Assembly: GCF_039537505.1 (NCBI RefSeq)
Contig: NZ_BAABAQ010000007.1
Span: 124,001 to 188,000, forward strand
Reading direction: 5' to 3'
Source: Streptosporangium oxazolinicum
GTDB taxonomy: Bacteria; Actinomycetota; Actinomycetes; Streptosporangiales; Streptosporangiaceae
Length of the DNA: 64,000 nt
The position numbers and the translations under genes were made by a program. The notes under the pieces are model-generated. The model was given only the letters and a program-made list of their open reading frames with translations. It had not been told where the DNA came from and made no database searches. Of this stretch, positions 53,079 through 62,090 are shown piece after piece; the first letter of the stretch is position 1, and each line of letters opens with the position of its first letter.

Positions 53079-54362
53079 ATGAAACCATTCGGAAAGCCCG
53101 CGGCCGTCGCGCTGGCGGCGCTGCTCACCCTGACGGCGTGCGGCGGGGGAGGCGAGGCCACCCCGGCCGCGCAGGGCCCGCAGCCGCTGCGCATGACGAT
53201 CTGGACCTCCAACGAGGCACACCTGAAGCTGTTCAACGAGATCGCCGCCGAGTACAGGAAGACCCGTCCCGACATCGGCGAGATCAAATTCGACCCCATC
53301 CCGTTCGAGAACTACACCACGACCCTGACCACCCAGATCGCCGGGGGCAACGCCCCCGACCTGGCCTGGATCCTGGAGAGCTCCGCGCCCGACTTCGTCT
53401 CCTCCGGCGCGCTGGCGCCGCTCGACGACACGCTGAGCACGGCCCAGGGGTACGAGTTCGGCGACCTCACGCCGTCGGCCGTCAAGCTCTGGCAGAACGG
53501 GGGCAAGCTGTACGCCTACCCGTTCTCCACCTCGCCGTTCGGTGTCTTCGTCAACACCGACCTGCTCAAGAAGGCGGGCCAGAAGACTCCCGCCGAGATG
53601 ATCGAGGACGGCACGTGGACCTGGGAGAAGGTCGCCGCCCAGAACGCCGCGGTCGCCTCCAAGACCGGCAAGGCGGGCATGGTCGTCCGTGACTTCGACT
53701 ACAAGGGCTGGGACAACCTCGCCTCAGTGTGGGGCGGCTGGGGCGCCCGCGCGTGGAGCGAGGACGGCAGGACCTGCGGGTTCGACAGCCCCGAGATGGT
53801 CGAGGCCATGACGTTCCTGCACAGGTCGATCTTCACCGACAAGGCCTTTCCCGGCCCCGGTACCACGGCCGACTTCTTCGCGGGCGACTCGGCGATGACC
53901 ATCACCCAGATCTCCCGCGCCTCGCTCCTGCAGGACGCGAAGTTCGGCTGGGACCTCGTGCCGCTGCCCGCCGGGCCCAGGGGCGAGTACTCGGTGATCG
54001 GCCAGGCGGGCCTGGGCGTCCTCAAGAAGTCCCCCAACGCGGCGGCGGCCACCGACTTCCTCGCCTTCTTCACCAACCCCGCCAACTCCGCCAAGCTCGC
54101 CGCCTACTTCCCGCCGCCCCGGGCCTCCCAGCTCACCGCGGACACCATGGCCAAGAGCAACCCGCTGCTCAAGCCCGGCCAGCTGCAGAAGGTCGTGATC
54201 AGCGGCATCGAGAAGGGCGTCGTCAAGCCCAACCACACCGGCCAGGCGGAGCTGTCGCAGACCGTACGGGCCGCGCTCGACCCGCTCTGGCAGCCCGGCG
54301 CCGACGTCAAGGCCGTGCTGGCCGGTGTGTGCGCCAAGATCCAGCCGATGCTGGGCGCGTGA
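53079..54362 (+). CDS. Sugar ABC transporter substrate-binding lipoprotein
   Basis: 427 residues from ATG 53079 (AAGGAG upstream). Lipoprotein signal peptide with TLTAC, Cys21 being the lipid site. The mature protein is an extracellular solute-binding protein of the MalE/family 1 type: MTIWTSNEAHLKLFNEIAAEY, TTQIAGGNAPDLAWILESS, KLYAYPFSTSPFGVFVNTDLL. First of three importer genes. Size and Trp/Asp-rich pocket segments suit an oligo- or monosaccharide; exact ligand unknown. Confidence 0.93.
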   Translation: MKPFGKPAAVALAALLTLTACGGGGEATPAAQGPQPLRMTIWTSNEAHLKLFNEIAAEYRKTRPDIGEIKFDPIPFENYTTTLTTQIAGGNAPDLAWILESSAPDFVSSGALAPLDDTLSTAQGYEFGDLTPSAVKLWQNGGKLYAYPFSTSPFGVFVNTDLLKKAGQKTPAEMIEDGTWTWEKVAAQNAAVASKTGKAGMVVRDFDYKGWDNLASVWGGWGARAWSEDGRTCGFDSPEMVEAMTFLHRSIFTDKAFPGPGTTADFFAGDSAMTITQISRASLLQDAKFGWDLVPLPAGPRGEYSVIGQAGLGVLKKSPNAAAATDFLAFFTNPANSAKLAAYFPPPRASQLTADTMAKSNPLLKPGQLQKVVISGIEKGVVKPNHTGQAELSQTVRAALDPLWQPGADVKAVLAGVCAKIQPMLGA

Positions 54363-54486
54363 CGTGGCCTCGTCACACGTGGGATCCGCGGTGACCGGCC
54401 GGGCCGACGCCCGGCCGGCCCCCGGCGGGCGGGCCACGAGGGGCGGCGGGGCGGTTCGCCGGATTCCCGGCGGTGACGGAGGCCGG

Positions 54487-55371
54487 GTGTTCTGGACCGT
54501 GCGCCGCCGCGACAACCTGGTCGGATACCTGCTCGTCACCCCGCAGCTCCTCGGCAGCGTGCTGTTCGTGCTCCTGCCGCTCGGGCTCGTCCTCTGGTAC
54601 AGCCTCCACGAGTGGAACGTGCTCGCCGGGACCTTCGAGTTCGTCGGCGGGGAGAACTACGACAGGCTGCTCGCCGACGCCAACCTGCGCGAGGTGCTGG
54701 CGGGAACCGCCCTGTTCTCCGTCGGCCTGGTCGTGCTCAACCTCGGCCTCGCCCTCGTCCTGGCGATCCTGCTCAACCAGCGGCTGCGCGGGACCACCTT
54801 CTTCCGTACGGTGTTCTTCTCGCCGGTGGTGGTCTCGCTGGTCGCCTGGACGATCGTGTGGCAGTTCCTGCTGCAGGACGACGGCGGTCTCAACGGCCTG
54901 CTCGCCGCCGCCGGGGTCGACGGCCCCAACTGGCTGCGCGGCGAGGGCACGGCGATGCTCTCGGTGGTCGTCGTCCAGGTCCTCAAGAACGTCGGCCTCA
55001 ACATGGTGCTGTTCCTGGCCGCCCTCCAGGGGGTGCCGGCCCCGCTCTACGAGGCCGCCGAGCTGGACGGCGCCGGGGCGTGGACCCGCTTCCTGCGGAT
55101 CACCGTTCCCCTGATCAGCCCGACCATCCTGCTCACCTCGATCATCACCGTGGTGGGGTCGCTGCAGGTGTTCGCGCAGATCGCGGTGCTCACCCAGGGC
55201 GGCCCGGGAATGTCGACGACCGTCCTCGTCTACTACCTGTACCAGCAGGCGTTCCAGTTCCATCACTTCGGGTACGGCGCGACGCTGTCGGTCCTGCTGT
55301 TCGCGATCGTGGCGCTGCTCACCGTCGTGCAGTGGCGGATGCGCAGAAGGTGGGTCTTCAATGAAACGTGA
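54487..55371 (+). CDS. Sugar ABC transporter permease, MalF/UgpA type
   Basis: 294 residues from GTG 54487, chosen for GGAGG 5 bases upstream and because MFWTVRRRDNLVGYLLVTPQLL is a normal start of this family. In-frame GTGs at 54364 and 54391 would add 30-40 Gly/Arg-rich residues. Six membrane segments, with the cytoplasmic coupling loop YEAAELDGAGAWTRFLRITVPLI. Partner of the next permease, with which it overlaps by 11 bp. No ATPase gene is in the cluster; such importers in actinomycetes commonly use a shared MsmK-type ATPase encoded elsewhere. Confidence 0.92.
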   Translation: MFWTVRRRDNLVGYLLVTPQLLGSVLFVLLPLGLVLWYSLHEWNVLAGTFEFVGGENYDRLLADANLREVLAGTALFSVGLVVLNLGLALVLAILLNQRLRGTTFFRTVFFSPVVVSLVAWTIVWQFLLQDDGGLNGLLAAAGVDGPNWLRGEGTAMLSVVVVQVLKNVGLNMVLFLAALQGVPAPLYEAAELDGAGAWTRFLRITVPLISPTILLTSIITVVGSLQVFAQIAVLTQGGPGMSTTVLVYYLYQQAFQFHHFGYGATLSVLLFAIVALLTVVQWRMRRRWVFNET

Positions 55372-56203
55372 GACACCGGTGCGGCTGAAGACGCTCCTGT
55401 ACGGCCTGCTGTGCGTGTTGTGCGTGCCGTTCGTCTTCCCGACGTGGTGGATGGTCACCTCGTCGCTCAAGCCGGTCAGCGAGATCTTCGCCTTCCCGCC
55501 GAGGCTGCTCCCCACCGACTGGGACCTCTCGGCCTACGGGCAGGTCTTCCGGCTGCAGCCCTTCGCGGGCCAGTATCTCAACAGCCTCTACATCGCCCTG
55601 ATCGTCACGGCCGGGACGATGGCGGTGGCGGCCATGGCCGGCTACGCCTTCGCGCGCATCCGCTTTCCCGGCCAGAACGTCCTCTTCGTCGTCGTGCTGC
55701 TCGGGCTGCTCATCCCGAGCGAGGTCACGATCGTCCCGCTGTTCCAGATGTTCCACGGGCTCGGGCTGACCGACACCCACTGGCCGCTGATCCTGGTGCC
55801 GATCCTCGGCGCGCCCGGCGTGCTGGCCACCTTCATCATGAGGCAGTTCTTCGTCAGCCTGCCCGGCGAGCTGGAGGAGGCGGCCAGGGTGGACGGGCTC
55901 GGCCGGTTCGGCACCTTCTACCGGGTCGCGCTGCCGTTGGCCCGGCCCGCGCTCGGCGCCGTCGCGATCTTCACGTTCCTGCACAGCTGGAACCTCTACC
56001 TGGAGCCCATCGTGTACCTCTCCTCGCCGGAGAAGTTCACCCTTCCGCAGGCACTGACCCAGTTCGTCGACGCCTACGGCGGGCCGATGTGGAACGTCCA
56101 GCTCGCCGCCGCCTCGATGACCGCCCTGCCGGTGCTGGTGGTGTTCGTGCTCGCGCAACGGCAGTTCATCGAGGGCCTGGCCCACACCGGCCTGAAGGGC
56201 TGA
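55361..56203 (+). CDS. Sugar ABC transporter permease, MalG/UgpE type
   Basis: 280 residues from ATG 55361, overlapping the previous permease. Six membrane segments and the coupling loop LEEAARVDGLGRFGTFYRVALPLARPAL identify the second permease of a family-1 sugar importer. The N-terminal FPTWWMVTSSLKPVSEIF and the closing QRQFIEGLAHTGLKG are both standard. The gene ends the importer operon; a perfect palindrome follows 85 bp later. Confidence 0.93.
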   Translation: MKRETPVRLKTLLYGLLCVLCVPFVFPTWWMVTSSLKPVSEIFAFPPRLLPTDWDLSAYGQVFRLQPFAGQYLNSLYIALIVTAGTMAVAAMAGYAFARIRFPGQNVLFVVVLLGLLIPSEVTIVPLFQMFHGLGLTDTHWPLILVPILGAPGVLATFIMRQFFVSLPGELEEAARVDGLGRFGTFYRVALPLARPALGAVAIFTFLHSWNLYLEPIVYLSSPEKFTLPQALTQFVDAYGGPMWNVQLAAASMTALPVLVVFVLAQRQFIEGLAHTGLKG

Positions 56204-56287
56204 TCTCTGGACGCCCACCCGCCGATCGTGTCGAGCTCCTGGAGGACGTCGGCGGGCGGCTGCCCGGCCCCAAGCCCGGCCCAAGCG

Positions 56288-56309
56288 GCGGTTCAGGCGC
56301 CTGAACCGC
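56288..56309. terminator. Palindrome between convergent genes
   Basis: GCGGTTCAGGC (56288-56298) directly followed by its reverse complement (56299-56309). It lies between the importer operon and the convergent secreted-protein gene and could end both. Confidence 0.6.
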
Positions 56310-56351
56310 TCGCTTTCCCGCGCACTGCCTGCTCGCCCCGCCGCACCCCGC

Positions 56352-56804
56352 CTAGAAGCCCGCGGGCTTGGTGACGGACCAGCCGATCGTCCGGAGCGAG
56401 GAGCCCTGCAGGTTCGGGTTGGTGTAGAGGTAGAGGTAGACGGAGGGCTGCTCGTGGGTCCTCAGGGTCCGGGTGGTCCACACTCCGTTGCACTCCTTCG
56501 CGGTCGGGTCGGCGTCCCCGAGGACGTCCGTGCTCAGCCTGGCGCAGTGGCCGTCGCCGGGACCGGTGTCGATGATCTGAGCCTTGATCGTCACCCAGCG
56601 GAACCCGTCGGCGGTGTTCTTGTGCCAGGTGACGACCCCGTTCCTCAGCCTGGCCCGCACCTGCCCGTTCACCGTGAAGGTCTTGGCGGGGAAGGCCACG
56701 CTCTTGGACACCACGGCGCTCCGCGCCGACGCGGCCGGAGCGGTCACCCCCATGGAAACGAGTACGGTCCCTGCGGCGAGCGCGACAGCCAATGTTCTCT
56801 TCAC
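56352..56804 (-). CDS. Small secreted protein of unknown function
   Basis: 150 residues from GTG 56804 with GGAGGAAG 3 bases upstream. A clear signal peptide (MKRTLAVALAAGTVLVSMGVT, cleaved near ASARS) precedes a 120-residue beta-rich domain. VNGQVRARLRNGVVTWHKN and YLYLYTNPNLQGSS suggest a small jelly-roll-like domain. Two Cys (GHCARL, KECNGVW) could form one disulfide. No family recognised and no link to its neighbours is evident. Confidence 0.75.
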   Translation of the reverse strand: MKRTLAVALAAGTVLVSMGVTAPAASARSAVVSKSVAFPAKTFTVNGQVRARLRNGVVTWHKNTADGFRWVTIKAQIIDTGPGDGHCARLSTDVLGDADPTAKECNGVWTTRTLRTHEQPSVYLYLYTNPNLQGSSLRTIGWSVTKPAGF

Positions 56805-57142
56805 GGACTTCCTCCAGCGTGTTCACGTGTCGGACCCCGTCAGGCGGGCACCGCCGGCCGCTCTTCACCGTGGGACGAGCCGGATCGACACCCTCCAGGG
56901 GATCATGTTCCGCGTGATTAGATGCGGGGTGCCGCCCAAGAGTTCGCGATATTCATGATGATTTATGCGGGTAATTCAGGAGGCCCGGAACCGTGGCGTT
57001 TTCCGGGGCATCCGGTGACACCACTCCAGCCGGCACGTCCCGCGGGATCCGTCCGACGATGTGCCCGGTGAGCGGGGGCCGGTGTCACGTGGCGGCCGGT
57101 GCGCGCCCTCGTCCGGCCCGCCCGCGCCGGGCGGGGGAGCGG
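56805..57142. other. Gene-free stretch
   Basis: 56880-56990 is AT-richer and probably carries the promoter of the small secreted protein on the minus strand. 57000-57142 is GC-rich and lies after the stop of the alcohol dehydrogenase; no clear gene or strong hairpin is seen. Confidence 0.4.
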
Positions 57143-58159
57143 TCAGGCCCGGGGATCGACGTGGATCTTGGGGCCGGGACCCGCCCCCGCGGGACGGGAG
57201 CCGGAGAGGATCTCGCCCACCTCGCCGAGCCCGACGACGGCCGCCACCAGCGGGCGGGGGTCCACCGCGCCCGAGGCGTAGTGCTCGATCGCCCCGGCCA
57301 GGCCGGGTGAGGCGCTCAGGACGCCGACGGCCGTGACGTCCTTGAGCACCAGCACGCGGGTGTCAACGGCGCTGGGGGCCGGCGCCAGGCCGATGTAGAC
57401 CACCCGCCTGCCGGGCTCCACCAGGTCGACGGCGAGGGAGGGCAGCCCGGGGGCGTTGGAGGCGTCGATGACGGCGTCGAACGGGAGATCGGGAAGCCGG
57501 TCGGAGGTCCACGCCCCGTGCACCCCGAGGGTGCGGGCGAACTCCAGCGACGGCTCCGACAGGCCCATGATGTGCACCTCCGCCCCGTGCGCCAGGGCGA
57601 ACCGGGCGGCGAGCAGGCCGATCGTCCCCGGTCCCATCACCAGCAGCCGATCACCGGGGGCGAGGGCCGCGGCCTCGACGGCCCGCAGCGCGTTGCCGCC
57701 CGGCTCGACCATCGCCCCGGCCACCGCGTCGACCGTGTCCGGCAGGACGTGCAGCGCCGTGACCGGCACCGGGAGCCGCTCGGCGAGGGCACCGGGCCAC
57801 CCGCCCCGGATGCCGATCTCGAAGCGGTCCTCGCACACGTGCTGCAGCCCGCCCAGGCAGCGGCGGCACCTGCCGCAGCCGAGCATGGTGTCGCCCGTGA
57901 CGCGGGTGCCGACCCAGCCGCCGTCGACGCCCTCGCCGACTGAGGAGACCGTCCCGCACCACTCGTGGCCGAGCCGCATGGGATAGCGGGCGTTGTGCTC
58001 CTCCTCGAGATAGGCCATCTCGCCGCTGAAGAACTCCATGTCGGTGCCGCACACCCCGGCCCGCTCCACGTCGACCACGACCTGCCCGGGGCCGGGAACC
58101 GGCGGCTCGACGTCCAGCACGGCGAAGCGGCGAGGCCCGGTCACGACGAACGCTCTCAC
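57143..58159 (-). CDS. Zinc-dependent alcohol dehydrogenase (MDR family)
   Basis: 338 residues from GTG 58159 (GGAAGG upstream). Catalytic zinc ligands: Cys in AGVCGTD and His-Glu in LGHEWCGTV. A structural zinc lobe has four Cys in GCGRCRRCLGGLQHVC. The NAD(P)-binding motif is LVMGPGTIGLLAARFALAHGA. Closest in style to sugar or polyol dehydrogenases of the sorbitol/threonine type. Divergent from the sugar-acid dehydratase gene, 92 bp apart. The two could act in sequence: oxidation of a sugar to a lactone or acid, then dehydration. This pairing is inferred from position. Confidence 0.9.
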   Translation of the reverse strand: MRAFVVTGPRRFAVLDVEPPVPGPGQVVVDVERAGVCGTDMEFFSGEMAYLEEEHNARYPMRLGHEWCGTVSSVGEGVDGGWVGTRVTGDTMLGCGRCRRCLGGLQHVCEDRFEIGIRGGWPGALAERLPVPVTALHVLPDTVDAVAGAMVEPGGNALRAVEAAALAPGDRLLVMGPGTIGLLAARFALAHGAEVHIMGLSEPSLEFARTLGVHGAWTSDRLPDLPFDAVIDASNAPGLPSLAVDLVEPGRRVVYIGLAPAPSAVDTRVLVLKDVTAVGVLSASPGLAGAIEHYASGAVDPRPLVAAVVGLGEVGEILSGSRPAGAGPGPKIHVDPRA

Positions 58160-58251
58160 GGATGGAACCTTCCAGACGGCGCCGCCGGGCGGGGCCGGAG
58201 GTACAAGAATCGGGTTCCGTAGACTACCGTTCGGCAAATGAGGCTGAGAAC

Positions 58252-59970
58252 GTGACGGCCGGGCGGCGCAGCGCGCAGTGGTACGCCGGAACCGACCGCA
58301 ACGCCTACATCCACCGGGCCTGGATGCGGCGCGGGCTGCCCTCGCACGCCTTCGACGGCCGGCCGCACATCGCGATCGCCAACACCGCCTCCGACCTCAC
58401 CCCGTGCAACTCCCATCTCGGCGAGGTGGCCGAGAGCGTCAAGCGGGGCGTCTGGGAGGCGGGCGGCGTCCCGATGAACCTGCCGGTCGTCTCGCTGGGC
58501 GAGACGCTGGTCAGGCCCACCGCGATGCTGTGGCGCAACATGGCCGCGATGGCGACCGAGGAGATGCTGCGGGCCAACCCGATCGACGGCGTGGTGCTGC
58601 TGGGCGGCTGCGACAAGACCATCCCGTCCCTGCTGATGGCCGCGGCCTCGGTCGACCTGCCCGCCGTGGTGGTCCCCGGGGGGCCCATGCTCACCGGCAC
58701 CTTCCGCGGCGCGCAGCTGGGCTGCGGCACGGACGTGTGGCGGCTCAGCGAGGAGGTCCGCGCGGGCACCCTGAGCGAGCAGGCGTTCCTGCGCTCGGAG
58801 TCTTCGATGATCCGCAGCAGGGGTCACTGCAACACCATGGGCACCGCCTCCACCATGGCCTGTGTCGCCGAGGCGCTCGGCACCACCATCCCCGGCACGG
58901 CGTGCACGCCCGCCCCCGACAGCCGCCTGCTGGAGGGCGCCCACGAGGCCGGGCGGCTCGCCGTCGAGCTCGTCGAACGGGATCTGCGCCCCAGCACCCT
59001 GCTGACCAGGGGATCCTTCCTCAACGCGATCGTGGCGCTGGCCGCCATCGGCGGATCCACCAACGCGGTGGTGCACCTGCTGGCCATCGCGGGCCGGCTC
59101 GGTGTCGAGCTCTCCCTCGACGACTTCGACCGCACCGGCGCCGGGGTGCCGCTCCTGGCCGACCTGCAACCGGCGGGCCGCCACCTGATGGAGGACTTCC
59201 ACCGCGCGGGCGGGCTGCTGGCCGTGCTGCGCGAGGTGCGCGACCTGCTGGACCCGGACGCGCTGACGGTGACCGGCAGGCCGCTGGCCGACCACCTGGA
59301 CGACGCGGGGATCTGGGACCAGACCGTCATCCGCCCGCGTGACCAGCCGCTGCGGGAGGCCGCGGGCATCGCCGTCCTGTACGGCGATCTGGCGCCGTCC
59401 GGGGCCGTCATCAAGCCCGCGGCGGCCTCGCCCGAGCTGATGCGCCACCGGGGCCGGGCCCTGGTCTTCGACAGCGTCGAGGACATGCGCGCGCGGATCG
59501 ACGACCCCGATCTCGACGTGGACCCCTCCTCGGTGCTCGTGTTGCGCGGGTGCGGTCCCAAGGGCTACCCGGGGATGCCGGAGGTGGCCAACGTGCCCCT
59601 GCCGGCCAGGCTCCTGGAGCGCGGGGTGCGTGACATGGTGCGGATCTGCGACGGCCGGATGAGCGGGACGGCGTACGGCACGGTGGTCCTGCACGTGGCG
59701 CCCGAGGCCGCGGCGGGTGGCCCGCTCGGCCTGGTGCGGACCGGTGACCCGATTATCCTGGACGTCGAGGCCAGGCGCCTGGACATCGACATCCCGCCTC
59801 GGGACCTGGCCGGGCGTCGCCCCTCGGACGCCATGCGGGCGGCCTTCGCCGCGCCGTCACGGGGCTGGGAACGCCTGTACGTCGACCACGTGATGCAGGC
59901 CCACCGGGGCGCCGACCTCGACTTCCTCGTCGGCTCCAGCGGTGACGCGGTCGCCCGCGAGTCCCACTGA
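58252..59970 (+). CDS. IlvD/Edd-family dehydratase, probably sugar-acid type
   Basis: 572 residues from GTG 58252 (GAGG 8 bases upstream). Iron-sulfur and Mg ligands are in the conserved blocks LTPCNSHL, GGCDKTIPSLLM and GHCNTMGTASTM, followed by GGSTNAVVHLLAIAGRLG and RICDGRMSGTAYGTVVLHVAPEAAAGGPL. Dihydroxy-acid dehydratase and the arabonate/xylonate/gluconate dehydratases share these. The opening MRRGLPSHAFDGRPHIAIANT and the carbohydrate neighbours favour a sugar-acid dehydratase over IlvD of branched-chain amino-acid synthesis. The 3' 114 bp overlap the 3' end of the convergent kinase gene. Confidence 0.88.
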   Translation: MTAGRRSAQWYAGTDRNAYIHRAWMRRGLPSHAFDGRPHIAIANTASDLTPCNSHLGEVAESVKRGVWEAGGVPMNLPVVSLGETLVRPTAMLWRNMAAMATEEMLRANPIDGVVLLGGCDKTIPSLLMAAASVDLPAVVVPGGPMLTGTFRGAQLGCGTDVWRLSEEVRAGTLSEQAFLRSESSMIRSRGHCNTMGTASTMACVAEALGTTIPGTACTPAPDSRLLEGAHEAGRLAVELVERDLRPSTLLTRGSFLNAIVALAAIGGSTNAVVHLLAIAGRLGVELSLDDFDRTGAGVPLLADLQPAGRHLMEDFHRAGGLLAVLREVRDLLDPDALTVTGRPLADHLDDAGIWDQTVIRPRDQPLREAAGIAVLYGDLAPSGAVIKPAAASPELMRHRGRALVFDSVEDMRARIDDPDLDVDPSSVLVLRGCGPKGYPGMPEVANVPLPARLLERGVRDMVRICDGRMSGTAYGTVVLHVAPEAAAGGPLGLVRTGDPIILDVEARRLDIDIPPRDLAGRRPSDAMRAAFAAPSRGWERLYVDHVMQAHRGADLDFLVGSSGDAVARESH

Positions 59971-61605
59971 CGGCGCTGACGGCGCTGACGGCACCGACGT
60001 CGTCGACGGTGTCGACGGTGTCGACGCGGCGTGCCGGGCCGGGCGTGTCCGGTGCCGGGCGGCCGGTTCGGGCTCCGTATCGTTCCAGAACCCGTCGATC
60101 CCGGTCAGCCGCCGGTAGCGGGAGTAGGCGATCTCGTACGGTTCCCGCCGCCCGGCGGGCGGGAACGGCCGAGGCCTGAACGAGCGGCGGACCACCTCGC
60201 GCAGCTCGGTGAGGGAGCCGACGCGGCCGTCCGCCATCGCCTGGACGAGCAGGTTGCCCACGGCGGTCGCCTCCACGGGGCCCGCGAGCACCGGCCGCCC
60301 GGCGAAGTCGGCGACGAGCCGGCAGAGAGTGTCGCTGGAGGCCCCGCCCCCCACGAGGTGCACGGCCTCCACCCGCCGGTCGCTGAGGAACTCGGCACGC
60401 TCCAGGGCCCACCGGTAGGAGCAGGCGAGGCTCTCCAGGACGCAGCGCACCGTCCGCGCGCGGCCCTCGGGCGGCGCCTGGCCGGTCGAGCGGCAGTAGG
60501 CCGCGATCCTGGCCGGCACGTCGCCGGGTTCGAGGAACCACGGATGGCCGGGGTCGATCAGGGGGCCGAACGCGGGCGCCGAGGCGGCCTCGGCGACCAG
60601 ATCCGCGTACGAGGCGCGCACCCCCCAGGCCCTGCGGCACTCCTGGAGCAGCCGCAGGCCGTTGAGCGCCCGGGTGAAGCGCACGGTCCCGGTGACGCCG
60701 CCCTCGTTGGTGAAGCCCGCCAGCCTGGCCTCCCGGCTCGTGACCGGCGCGTCGAGCTCCAGCCCCGCCAGCGAGCGGGGACCGATGGAGATGTAGCCGA
60801 CCGAGCCGGACGAGACGGGAAGCGCCGCCGCGGCGGAGGCGGCGTCGTGGCCGGCCACCGCGACGACCATGGTCGGGCGGTGCCCCCTCCCGTTCCTTCC
60901 GCTCCTCCCGTTCCCGCGAGTCCCGCGGGTCCTGCCGTTTCCGCCGGTTCCACCGGTTCCGCCGCTTTCGCCGCGCAGCGGGCCGGCGACCGTGCCGGGC
61001 TCGGTGAGCCGGTCGGCGAACAGGTGGCGGGGCAGGCCCAGGCGGGTGACGAGGTTGCTCGCCCAGCGGCCGGTCCTGACGTCCAGCAGCTGGCTGGTGC
61101 TCGCGATCGTCCGCTCGGCGAGCATCTCGCCGCTCAGCCAGAACGTGAACAGGTCCGGCATCATCGCCAGGTGGTCGGCCGCCTCCAGGAGCGGGGACCC
61201 GGCGTGCGCCAGCAGCTGGCAGGCCGTGGTGCCCGGCCCCGGAAGGACCCCGGTCAGCTCGTAGTGGTCCTGCCAGGAGACGAGCCCCGCCAGGCCGGAG
61301 GTGTAGGGGTCAAGGTGGTGGCGGGGGTTGGCCAGCAGCCGTCCGTCGCGGTCGAGGAGCGCGAAGTCGCCGCCCCAGGCGTTCACGCCCACGCTGGTGA
61401 GGCGGCCTCGGGCGGCGGCCAGCGCGATGCCCCCGCGGGCCTGGGTGAGAAGTCCGAGCACGTCCCAGTAAAGGCCGTCGAGAACGCGGACGGGCCGGTT
61501 GGCGAAGCGGTGCACTTCGCGCACCGCGAGCCGTTCACCATCGAATTCGCCGGTCAATACCCGGCCGCTCTCAGGTCCGAGATCCACGGCCACGTAGACG
61601 GGCAC
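59857..61605 (-). CDS. Rhamnulokinase-like FGGY kinase, probably degenerate
   Basis: 582 residues from GTG 61605. The fold is that of rhamnulokinase: VYVAVDLGPESGRV at the start, WGGDFALLDRDGRL, GHDAASAAAALP, LAGLELDAPVTSREAR, GFTNEGGV, LRLLQECRRAWG and VHLVGGGASSDTLCRL. Several features are odd. The motif usually GTWSL is GPRSL, in the ATP-contact region. A Gly/Arg/Asn-rich repeat (about residues 213-242) is inserted. After the normal end (FWNDTEPEP) about 75 extra residues follow, Ser/Pro/Thr-rich and then antisense to the dehydratase gene. Rhamnulokinases are about 480 residues. It may be losing function or have changed substrate. Confidence 0.75.
   Translation of the reverse strand: MPVYVAVDLGPESGRVLTGEFDGERLAVREVHRFANRPVRVLDGLYWDVLGLLTQARGGIALAAARGRLTSVGVNAWGGDFALLDRDGRLLANPRHHLDPYTSGLAGLVSWQDHYELTGVLPGPGTTACQLLAHAGSPLLEAADHLAMMPDLFTFWLSGEMLAERTIASTSQLLDVRTGRWASNLVTRLGLPRHLFADRLTEPGTVAGPLRGESGGTGGTGGNGRTRGTRGNGRSGRNGRGHRPTMVVAVAGHDAASAAAALPVSSGSVGYISIGPRSLAGLELDAPVTSREARLAGFTNEGGVTGTVRFTRALNGLRLLQECRRAWGVRASYADLVAEAASAPAFGPLIDPGHPWFLEPGDVPARIAAYCRSTGQAPPEGRARTVRCVLESLACSYRWALERAEFLSDRRVEAVHLVGGGASSDTLCRLVADFAGRPVLAGPVEATAVGNLLVQAMADGRVGSLTELREVVRRSFRPRPFPPAGRREPYEIAYSRYRRLTGIDGFWNDTEPEPAARHRTRPARHAASTPSTPSTTSVPSAPSAPSVGLAGDRVTAGADEEVEVGAPVGLHHVVDVQAFPAP
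59968..60028. repeat. Short 9-bp repeats at the joint of two convergent genes
   Basis: CTGACGGCG-type units (three copies from 59966) and GTCGACGGT-type units follow the dehydratase stop. On the minus strand they encode the Thr-Pro-Ser-rich part of the kinase extension. Confidence 0.6.
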
Positions 61606-61735
61606 GGCCCAAGAGTAACCACAAAGTATTTCCCGATACGGGAGATATATCAGAGACGATAGGTGAAACGAGTTGATGTCGCGGTGTCAGTCGCCCAGGA
61701 GGTTATGGCGCCCGGCGGCCGTCCGGTCTCCGGAT

Positions 61736-62068
61736 TCAGCCGCGCGGGGCGTACATGATCAGGGCGACCCCCACCAGGCACACGCCCGCGCCGATCAGGT
61801 CCCAGCGGTCGGGGCGGAAGCCGTCGGCCAGCATCCCCCACAGCAGGGACCCGGCGATGAACACCCCGCCGTAGGCGGCCAGGACCCGGCCGAAGTTCGC
61901 GTCCGGCTGGAACGCGGCGACGAACCCGTACGCCCCCAGCGCGACGACCCCGGCGGCGATCCACAGCAGCCCCCGCTGCTCGCGGACCCCCTGCCAGACC
62001 AGCCAGGCGCCACCGATCTCGGCGACGGCGGCGAGAGCGAACAACAACAGTGAACGGGCGATCGTCAT
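61736..62068 (-). CDS. YnfA-family small membrane protein
   Basis: 110 residues from ATG 62068; the frame extends upstream into the tandem repeat but has no better start. Four membrane segments with the family's AEIGGAWLVWQGVRE, GAYGFVAAFQPDANFGRVLAAYGGVFI, and GFRPDRWDLIGAGVCLVGVALIMY. YnfA/UPF0060 proteins are about 108 residues and belong to the drug/metabolite transporter superfamily; the role is not settled. 130 bp from the start of the kinase gene, same strand. Confidence 0.92.
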   Translation of the reverse strand: MTIARSLLLFALAAVAEIGGAWLVWQGVREQRGLLWIAAGVVALGAYGFVAAFQPDANFGRVLAAYGGVFIAGSLLWGMLADGFRPDRWDLIGAGVCLVGVALIMYAPRG

Positions 62069-62090
62069 GCCCGGAAAAATAGCGGTCCCC

